Source: a virus. Taken from it: 29,698 nucleotides of DNA. Location of the stretch: positions 1 through 29,698 of IMG/VR virus record IMGVR_UViG_3300032236_000177. One strand, given 5' to 3'. Positions 6,291 to 14,600 of the stretch are shown piece by piece (position 1 is the stretch's first letter; the number at the start of each line of letters is the position of its first letter). The notes beneath the pieces are model-generated. The model did not search any database, was not told the origin of the DNA, and worked only from the letters and a program-made list of their open reading frames with translations. The position numbers were made by a program, and so were the translations under genes.

Positions 6291-8891
6291 ATGAGTCTCC
6301 AACTAGCAGCACAACATTTAGCCCAGCACGGTCGTGGCGACGACAAGATGCTTGTTCACATGACCCCTAAAGAAGTTAGCGGTCTACAGCAACTTGCCCA
6401 AATGCATGGTGGCTCATTAACCAAAAACCCGCATACGGGTTTACCCGAAGCTGGATTCTTAGACAGCATTATGCCAACTATTATTGGCGGTGCAGCAATG
6501 GTTTTAAGTGATGGCGCAATTCAACCTTGGATGATTGGGTTAGGTGTTGGTGGAGTTGAAGCTGCTCGTACAGGCAATTTAGGAAAAGGTTTAATGGCTG
6601 GTCTTGGCGCTTATGGTGGTGCTGGATTAGCTAGTGGATTAATGGGCGCTGGAGCAGCGGCAGAGGGATTAGGGGCGCAAACTGCAGCTAATGCTGCAAG
6701 TGAGGCTTCCGGACTTACTGGAGCGGCTTCAAATCAAGCTGCGCAACAAGCAGTAGCTGACAAAATGGCTAACCTAACTCCTTGGGATAAATTCTCTTCT
6801 GGGATTTCAAATCTTGGAAATGAACAAGGACGTAGCCTCGCAATGAGTGCATTGGGCGGGGGAATGGGCACAGCTAAAACTGCTTTAGCTGCAGCGGCCC
6901 CCATAGTGGCTGACCAAATGGTTCAAACTACTACACCTGCGCCAAATTCTAAGAGCGCTATACATCCATTTAGGTATGATCCCGGTGGTGGATACACTAG
7001 ACTGAATGCAATTACTCCAGCAGAAAACTTTAAAGGTTTTGCTGACGGTGGTTTTGCTACTGTAGGTAACGATAGCGCAGCTGCGCCTAATCCTGCAAGT
7101 GGTCCTGCTGGACAATTGGCATTTAATAACGAACCTGTAATGCGTATGGCTGAAGGTGGCGTTGCGCATTTTGATGGTGGCGGATATACCGCTTCTGACG
7201 TGGCTAATTATTTACAAGCCAATCCTGGAATGTCTGACGCACAGATAGCTGGAGCTATGAATCAATATCATGTTGATCCTAGTTTGGTAGCTAAAGCTAC
7301 AGGCGTGAATGTAGGAGACGTTCAGTCTCGTTATAACGCTGCTGCTCCTACAGGCGGTTATGCTACTGGGGCTTCTGGCGTTTCAAATAATGCTATTAAT
7401 CAATGGCTAGGCGCTAATCCAACTGCTTCAGATTCTACAATTTATAACGCTATGCAACAGTATGGCGTAACTCCACAGCAAATGGCTACTGCTACTGGAA
7501 ATTCTTTAACTGATATTAATGACCGTTATGGTTTAGCACAAGCGTTAACACAAGCTACAGGACAAGGCGGTTCTTTATTTGGTGAAGCTGCTGGTCATGC
7601 CGCCAATGCTTTGGATCCTCAAACTGTTGCATGGATGGATAGTCATTTAGATGCTTCCGGAAAACCTGATCCTGTATCTGTACAAGAAGTGGCACGTATT
7701 ACAGGTATGCCAGTATCAGATGTTCAATATCGTTATGACTTGGTTAAACATCCTGTAAAAACAATTCAACCTATAGGCGGCGCAGGTACTGGATTGGGTA
7801 GTTTAAATACAGATGTACCAGCAAATATAACTCAAACAACATTACCAACAAATCCTGGGACTAATGCTCCTGCTGGAACAACTACTCCTTACGGAAACAA
7901 AAATAATCCTGGTGACCTTATTCTTAACCCCGATGGTTCTAAAACTGTAGTACCAGATATTCCCGGTCGTCCTTATGGCGGGTTCTCTGGCATGGGTGAA
8001 GTAACTAATGCTTGGACAGCAGGTGGCGGACATACTGGCCCTGATAATTTATATGTACCTAAGACTGTTGAAGAGTTAAACGCTAAATTTAAAAATACTG
8101 GCGGCACGCAACAGATGCTGGATTATTTGTCTGGTAAAACATCAGAGAACCCAATTTTGCATCCTATAACTCCTACAGGTCAAATAAGTAAAGACTACGC
8201 AACATCTGTGTTGGGTTATCCAGAACAAGATAAATCACAAAAGATGTATACATATGATCCTACTACTAAGAAAATGCTTCGTAATCCTGATTTTATTCCA
8301 TATAACTATGATCTTAAAACAGGTTCAAAAGTTTATGGTAAATCCCTAAATCAAATTAGAGGGGATATGAATACTTTAAAAAATGATGCTGATTGGTTAA
8401 CTTATATGAACACAAATCATATTGAGCCACAGCAGATTGCAGATGCGACTGGAGTATCTTTGGGCGAAGTTCTACAACATATCCAAGCTGCACAAGCTAG
8501 TACAACTAATAATGCGTCTAGTAGCGCTTCAATACCTAATGAAGCACATGGTGGAGAAATTCATGCAGCAAATGGCGGTGCGATGTATGCTTCTGGCGGT
8601 ATTGGGGATCTTGGTAGTTATTCTGATGGTGGACGTTTATTACGTGGCCCCGGCGATGGAGTATCTGATTCAATCCCTGCTACTATCGGTAAAGGCAGAC
8701 CAGCCCGTCTAGCTGATGGTGAGTTTGTTGTACCTGCTCGTATCGTGTCTGAATTGGGTAATGGTTCAACAGAAGCTGGTGCGCGTAAGTTATACGCAAT
8801 GATGGATAGAGTACAAGCCACTCGTGGCAAAACAATTGGTAAAGGCAAGGTAGCTACAAATACCCGTGCCGATAAATTCTTACCTGCATAA
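6291..8891 (+). CDS. Large internal/ejection-type virion protein (866 aa)
   Basis: The 866-residue product starts after GGGGA at 6281-6285. Residues 1-35 are amphipathic helix; about 55-145 is very rich in Gly/Ala and hydrophobic (membrane-active in character). There are short GG motifs (FADGG, MAEGGVAHFDGGG) and four related helical repeats from about residue 300 to 735. The C-terminus has further GG motifs, then RGPGDGVSDSIPATI, LADGEFVVPARIVSELGNGS and GARKLYAMMDRVQ, a signature I associate with large structural proteins of podovirus-like aquatic phages. I infer it is packaged in the virion and ejected, or forms part of an inner core. It heads a run of three giant genes with very short gaps. 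Confidence 0.65.
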   Translation: MSLQLAAQHLAQHGRGDDKMLVHMTPKEVSGLQQLAQMHGGSLTKNPHTGLPEAGFLDSIMPTIIGGAAMVLSDGAIQPWMIGLGVGGVEAARTGNLGKGLMAGLGAYGGAGLASGLMGAGAAAEGLGAQTAANAASEASGLTGAASNQAAQQAVADKMANLTPWDKFSSGISNLGNEQGRSLAMSALGGGMGTAKTALAAAAPIVADQMVQTTTPAPNSKSAIHPFRYDPGGGYTRLNAITPAENFKGFADGGFATVGNDSAAAPNPASGPAGQLAFNNEPVMRMAEGGVAHFDGGGYTASDVANYLQANPGMSDAQIAGAMNQYHVDPSLVAKATGVNVGDVQSRYNAAAPTGGYATGASGVSNNAINQWLGANPTASDSTIYNAMQQYGVTPQQMATATGNSLTDINDRYGLAQALTQATGQGGSLFGEAAGHAANALDPQTVAWMDSHLDASGKPDPVSVQEVARITGMPVSDVQYRYDLVKHPVKTIQPIGGAGTGLGSLNTDVPANITQTTLPTNPGTNAPAGTTTPYGNKNNPGDLILNPDGSKTVVPDIPGRPYGGFSGMGEVTNAWTAGGGHTGPDNLYVPKTVEELNAKFKNTGGTQQMLDYLSGKTSENPILHPITPTGQISKDYATSVLGYPEQDKSQKMYTYDPTTKKMLRNPDFIPYNYDLKTGSKVYGKSLNQIRGDMNTLKNDADWLTYMNTNHIEPQQIADATGVSLGEVLQHIQAAQASTTNNASSSASIPNEAHGGEIHAANGGAMYASGGIGDLGSYSDGGRLLRGPGDGVSDSIPATIGKGRPARLADGEFVVPARIVSELGNGSTEAGARKLYAMMDRVQATRGKTIGKGKVATNTRADKFLPA
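7188..8500 (+). repeat. Four divergent protein-level helical repeats in the 866-aa protein
   Basis: Units at about 7188-7335, 7377-7540, 7620-7745 and 8384-8500. The shared pattern is V..(Y/W)L..NP..SD..I..AM.QY.V.P..(V/M)A.ATG.....(V/I)..RY; units 3 and 4 keep the second half (VARITGMPVSDVQYRY, IADATGVSLGEVLQHI). The alternation of short helices with a turn at ATG resembles a helix-turn-helix-like bundle. Function unknown. Confidence 0.6.
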
Positions 8892-8900
8892 GGAATAAAA

Positions 8901-11627
8901 ATGGCAGATCCAACACAAGTAACCAATTATCAGGTAGGTTTTTCGCCAGAGATGGCTCCTTATGCGCAAGACGTATTGGGGCAAGCGCAAGCATTAACTG
9001 ACTTTAGTCAAAACCCATACCAGCAATATCAGGGTGACACAATTGCTCAGTTTACGCCATTGCAACAACAAGCATTTGGCAATGCAGCTACGATGACTTC
9101 TGCGCCTCAGTTGCAAGATGCTTCTGCGCTTGCTGGTATGGCTGGTCTTGGAGCGCTTAATACTCAATACACATTCCAACCATCTAATTTCACAGCAGAT
9201 ACCGCCAAGAGTTTGATGAATCCTTTTACGGATGTCATGGATGCAGCGACCCGTAGAAATGCAGCTATACAACAGCAGCAACAACAAGCGCAAGCAGCAA
9301 CGCATGGCGCATTTGGAGGTAGTGGGGATTACCTTATGCGTGCCCAAGGGAACGCTGATTTACAACGTCAGTTAGGGCAAAACCAATTTAATGCATTTCA
9401 AAATGCTCAACAGCAGTACAACACACAGAACCAACTGAACGCTCAGCAACAACAGTTTGGCGCTGGTCTTGGTTTACAAGGATTACAAACAGCTAATCAA
9501 GCAGCTACTAACTTGGCTAATATTGGGCAGACCCAGTATGGTCAGAACATGGGCATTAATCAGTTGCAAGCTCAGTATGGCGGTGCCCAACAACAGCAGG
9601 TTCAGAATGGCTTGAACCAACAGCAACAACAGTTCTTGAACTATCAGAACTATCCATATCAGCAATTGAACTTCATGCAGAACATGATCCGTGGTTTACC
9701 CATGACAAATCAAACTGCATCTGTATATCAGTCTCCTGGAAGTATGCTAGGTCAAGTAGCAGGCTTAGGTATTGGCGCTGCCGCTGCTTTGAACAAGAAA
9801 GAAGGCGGTTCTGTCAGTAGCTATAAAGAAGGTGGACATGTAAAAAAGTATTCGGGCGAAGATGAGGAGTCGCTAGTTCGTCTTAGCCCATTTGCTATGA
9901 AACAACTTATGGGCGACGCAACTACTATGTCAGGTACAGGCTTAAATGCTAATGCGGATTTGCATGAAGCTGGTAGATTAAGCGGTGGTGTAAATCTTAA
10001 CCGCATGGATAAAAACGGCGAAAGCCGCCAGATGCAGGCTTTAATGGCTAACTACATGAACAATATAGGTGATGTAGGAGTTAATGCTAATGTAACTAGA
10101 CCATTAGAAAGAAATTTACCTGCTGACTTTTACCAAACAAATCTAATGGGTTCAGTCCCAGTTGGAGAAGGAAGAGTAACTGTTGGTAAACATGGCACTC
10201 ATGCAGAAGGCGGCCATCACACCAATGCTCATTCGTTAGCATACGATACGCCTTTTCATGGTGGGCATCTTAATGCACGTGTTACTAAACCAGTAGAAGG
10301 TAGACCTTCTTTTGGAGTACAGTACAACACATCTTTTGCAGAGGGTGGTGATATTGGTGATATTGTTGATCCATCTGAAGGCAAGCTCCATCATATGATG
10401 GGTAGTTTATCTGATGAGCAACTACAACAAATCTTACAGCATCCTACTTCTATGGCTGAAGCCGAAGCTGCTCAAGTAGAAATGTCTTTCCGTCAATCAA
10501 CGCATCAAGGCATGAGGTCAGGCGGTGCAGTTGCATTTGCTGGCGGTGGTGGTGAAGGCCTTGGTGTTTACTCTGGCGCTGATATTGCACCTCCAGTTAG
10601 CGAACCTGGAATGGGAATCGGCAAAGCATTAAATTTACCATTTAGTAACCTAAGTCAATTTGCTGATTTTTTAAATCCTAATGAACCTAAATGGAAAAAA
10701 GAAGAGCGCTTAAAAGATAACGGTATTAAAGAAGCTGAAAAAGCACAAAAAGATAATATGGCTGGCTATGTTACAAGAAGAGGTAATAAAGCCGAAGACT
10801 ATAAAGAAGCGTGGAAAAAGCCTGAAACAGCTGTAAAAGAAGTAATTAAAAATGCGCCTACATTTGATGAGGCTCGTAAAGCTGCTGCAAATATGGGCGT
10901 TGGTTCTGACGAATGGAAAACTATATATGACCAAGTATATGGGCGTTTGAGCAAAGGCGACGAAGATATTATTAAAAGTCTAAAAGACTTAACCGCAGAA
11001 CAAACTGGCGAAGCTAAAAACATTAAAGCTGAAGGTGACCGCAAGGCGCTGATGAATTTCGGTTTTAATTTAGCTGCTGAGTCTGCACGACCTGGTGTTG
11101 CTGGTAATAAAGGCTTTGCTGGACTATTGCGCAGTGCTGCTGCGGCTTCTCCATCTTATGCTGCTTCATTAGCTGATACAGAAAAGATGGCTCGTGAGTC
11201 ACAACGTCTAGCCAATCAAATGCAAGTTGAAATGGTTAAGTACCAAGCTGCATTGAAGAAAGGTAATGAGACTGCTGCTATGGGTCATGTACACAATATA
11301 ATGAGTACTAGAATCCAACAACAACAAGTAGACAATGCTTATGAGCATGGTAAGGCTATGGAAAAATTAGAAGGCCAAAAAATAGGTATGATGGGCCAAC
11401 GCTATGCTGCTATGCAAGGAGATCATGCATTTAAACTAGCGAATTTAAAAGCAAGAGCTATTGAAATGGGTAAAAAACAAGCAGATAGCGATTACAAAAA
11501 TGACGTTAGTTTAATGACAAACAAAAATATGACTCCAGCTAAATTAGCTCAACAGTATGCAAAGCAAAACTATTCTGAGTTATTAAGAAGCATGGCTAGT
11601 CCTACTCCTTTCCCATTAGAGGAATAA
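8901..11627 (+). CDS. Gln-rich internal virion protein (908 aa)
   Basis: The product of 908 residues follows AAGGAA at 8892-8897. The first 275 residues are extremely rich in Gln and Asn, with runs of QQQQQ and the order MNPFTDVMDAATRRNAAIQQ, AATHGAFGGSGDYLMRA, then a long coiled coil. I recognise this order from structural proteins of uncultured aquatic phages. The middle has GG motifs (KKEGGSVSSYKEGGHVKK, HAEGGHH, FAEGGDIGDI, FAGGGGEG) like those in the upstream 866-residue protein. The C-terminal third (about 600-900) is charged and helical. The position between two other giant virion genes suggests an ejected core protein. The stop is 1 nt before the next start. Confidence 0.65.
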   Translation: MADPTQVTNYQVGFSPEMAPYAQDVLGQAQALTDFSQNPYQQYQGDTIAQFTPLQQQAFGNAATMTSAPQLQDASALAGMAGLGALNTQYTFQPSNFTADTAKSLMNPFTDVMDAATRRNAAIQQQQQQAQAATHGAFGGSGDYLMRAQGNADLQRQLGQNQFNAFQNAQQQYNTQNQLNAQQQQFGAGLGLQGLQTANQAATNLANIGQTQYGQNMGINQLQAQYGGAQQQQVQNGLNQQQQQFLNYQNYPYQQLNFMQNMIRGLPMTNQTASVYQSPGSMLGQVAGLGIGAAAALNKKEGGSVSSYKEGGHVKKYSGEDEESLVRLSPFAMKQLMGDATTMSGTGLNANADLHEAGRLSGGVNLNRMDKNGESRQMQALMANYMNNIGDVGVNANVTRPLERNLPADFYQTNLMGSVPVGEGRVTVGKHGTHAEGGHHTNAHSLAYDTPFHGGHLNARVTKPVEGRPSFGVQYNTSFAEGGDIGDIVDPSEGKLHHMMGSLSDEQLQQILQHPTSMAEAEAAQVEMSFRQSTHQGMRSGGAVAFAGGGGEGLGVYSGADIAPPVSEPGMGIGKALNLPFSNLSQFADFLNPNEPKWKKEERLKDNGIKEAEKAQKDNMAGYVTRRGNKAEDYKEAWKKPETAVKEVIKNAPTFDEARKAAANMGVGSDEWKTIYDQVYGRLSKGDEDIIKSLKDLTAEQTGEAKNIKAEGDRKALMNFGFNLAAESARPGVAGNKGFAGLLRSAAAASPSYAASLADTEKMARESQRLANQMQVEMVKYQAALKKGNETAAMGHVHNIMSTRIQQQQVDNAYEHGKAMEKLEGQKIGMMGQRYAAMQGDHAFKLANLKARAIEMGKKQADSDYKNDVSLMTNKNMTPAKLAQQYAKQNYSELLRSMASPTPFPLEE

Positions 11628-11628
11628 A

Positions 11629-14600
11629 ATGGCTTTATATAAGATTCAAGGGCCTGACGGAAAGCGTTACGGTTTTGAAGCGCCTGCTGGCCTGTCTGAC
11701 TATGATGTGAATCTATTAAAAAACAGCTTCTTTGCTCCTCCTGAAGCTGCTCCAACACCACCTCCAGCACCTAAACCTGATACAGGGTTTATCCCGTCTG
11801 TTAAGCGTGGTTACGCAGGACTTGAATCTTTATTAGGCGATGTGCTTCCAGCTATGGCAGCTAAAGCCGTGGGCGCAGACGAATACGCCAAAAAGCAAAT
11901 GCGTGAAGCTGCGGCTACGCAAGAAGAAATTGCTAAAAAATATCCATCCGAAGTGCCATCCTACAAGGACATCAAGGATGTTGGAACTGGCTTCAAATAT
12001 ATTGTGGAATCAGTTGGCGAAGCTATCCCCTCAATTCTTCCAAGTTTATTCACAGGCGGTGCGGCTGCCGTTGCAGGACGTGGCGCAGTCATAGCAGCTA
12101 GAGAAGCGGCTGAAAAAGTTTTATTAAGTGAAAGCGCTGGCGTAGCTACTAAGGCGTTACAAGAAAAAGCTATGGCGGCTGGCGTTGAGGCGGCTAAACG
12201 TACGGCTCTCAAGTACGAAGCAACAGGCGCATTGGCTGGCTCTGCGGCGCAGAACATACCTGATGTTTACCAGAATATTTATGAGAAGACTGGCAAAGAA
12301 GATCTTGGCGCAGCTCTAGCGTTCGGTGGATTTAACTCTGTTCTTGATGCCATCACGCCTTTGAACCTGATGCGCAAAATCAAATTGACTGGGATACCAG
12401 AAGAACAGATTGCTGCCGCTTGGTATAAACGTGCAGGTAAAGGTGCATTGGAAGGTTTAGCTACTGAAGGTGGTACAGAGGCATTGCAAGAAGTATCTAG
12501 TGCCGCCGCAGAAAGACTCGTAGCTCAACACGGAGACTTTTTCACCAAAGAAAATTTTGAGCGATTCATTAATGCTGGGCTTAAAGGTGGATTAGGCGGC
12601 GCTGGTATTACGGCTACTACAAATGTAGCATTTGGTAAAGGTCCTGAAGCAGCTCCTATATCTGAAAGACAAGCATTAGAAGAGCAGATAGTTCAACAAC
12701 CGGGTGTAACAGCTCCTCCCCCTGCGACAACAACTCAAGCTGCAGCGCCCAGAGTTACGCCATCTACGTTTGAAATCTTAGAACAACCAGAAGCAGCAGT
12801 AGGTACTCCAGCAACAGAAGCTTTAAAAGCTGACATTGAAAAGCAGAAAGAAGATTTTGCTAAAGGTGTCACGTCTGATGGTAGACCTTTGACGCCTAAA
12901 GCTAAAGAAGCAAAAGCAGCAAAAATTGCTAAACTGGAAACCAAATTAACGGAGGCAGAAAATGCTGGAGAAACTGTCACAGAGCCAGTTGGAGGAGGCG
13001 TTCCAGTACCTAGCGGAGCCGATACAAATATACCCAGTGCCGGAGAACTTGGAGGAGTTGAAGCCCCAGGAGTGGTTTCTGCTGGAGAGAATGCTCCAAA
13101 TGTTGTTGCAGGAAAAGAGCAAGCACCCGCTCCAGTAAAACAATTAACTAACGACCAGCAAGCTGCGCTTATAGACTACTCTAATAACAATAAAAAACTT
13201 ACTAGCGAAGAAATTATTGATGAGCTATCACAGCCTACTGAATATGATAATCTAGAAACAGGTTTTACAAAAACAGAACCACCTGTATTGTCATCAGAAG
13301 ATACAGATGCAGCAAAAGAATTTTTAGATACACTCAAGAAAGAAGAACCTAAACCGAAAAAACTGTCAGAGTTGACAGCTGAGGAAGTTAAACAAGAATT
13401 TACTGAAGGAGAGCCTAGTGTCACTGAGACCCCTCAAGCCGTCGAAACAACGCAAGAAGGACAAGAACAAGCCCCAGCCCCCGAGCCTGTAACGCATACT
13501 GAAGATCAAATCGATGATTACAATGCCGCAGCAGAGTATCACAATGAGCAAAAGGGTAATGAGAAGCGCCAACTACCTACTTATGATAATCTGACTCCAG
13601 AGCAAAAAGAATCGTTCTTTGCGAGTAATCCTACTAACGGCGAACAATATGATGCAGCGGCTACTAAACTAGCGAACGAAGTGCATGGTAAGCGTAAGCC
13701 AAAGGAAGCGCCTTTACCTAAAAACATTGCAAGTCTAGCAGCTGTTATACAGAACATCCGTACTTCGTCTAAGAATCCAATACATAAATCTTTGGCGCAG
13801 TTGTTCTTTAATATGAAGCTCAAGACAAAACTTGAGTTTGTTAATTCTCTGCCTAAAGGTAGGCCAGCCGAGTACGACCCTAAGACAGATACAATCTATG
13901 CCACAAAGCAAGGCATGGATGAAACAATTATGCTGCATGAATTAACCCATGCGGCAACAGTCAATATCTTGTATCAGGTAGAAAATGGTGGTGAGTTTAC
14001 CGAGCAGCAAGAATATGCTGTGACTCATATTGAATACTTGATGGATGAGTCTAAAGATTTATTAGCTGATAAATTCCCAGAAGCCTACAAGAATATCTAT
14101 GAGTTTATGGCGCACGCCATTACTAACGAAGAGTTCCAAAGGGGACTAGAAGAAATACCTGTGTCTAAGAAGAATTCTATATTCTCTAGAGATACTAATG
14201 CGTTTACAGACTTTATTAGGTCTATCTTCCAGTTCTTAGGTTTAATTAACGACCAGTCTAACTTTAAAGCCGAGGCATTTAAAGTCTTAGAAGACATCAT
14301 ATCTGTGCCACCAGCAGAGGGTATCAATTTAGGTACGCTCACAATGGAGACCAAACAAGCTGAAGCGGTTAAGGCCCCCCAGACAGATACTGAAATACTG
14401 AATGATGCATTAAAAGAAGTAGCGCCTATGGCTGCGCCGAAGTCTACCAAAGCTGCCGTTAAAGGTTTGTTTACTAGACGTGGCGCTGCGTGGATGGTTG
14501 AGCGTTTCCAGAATGACCGCTATCCATTAAAGCAAGCTGAAGAAAGAGCTGTGTTGTTTAACATTCTTGAACGTGTGGGCGACAAGCTTAATAATGTCTA

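Noticed and set aside
9268-9660. CAA/CAG-rich stretch as a DNA repeat or CRISPR-like array
   Set aside because: It is an irregular Gln/Asn codon run in a coiled-coil protein with no fixed repeat unit or spacers.
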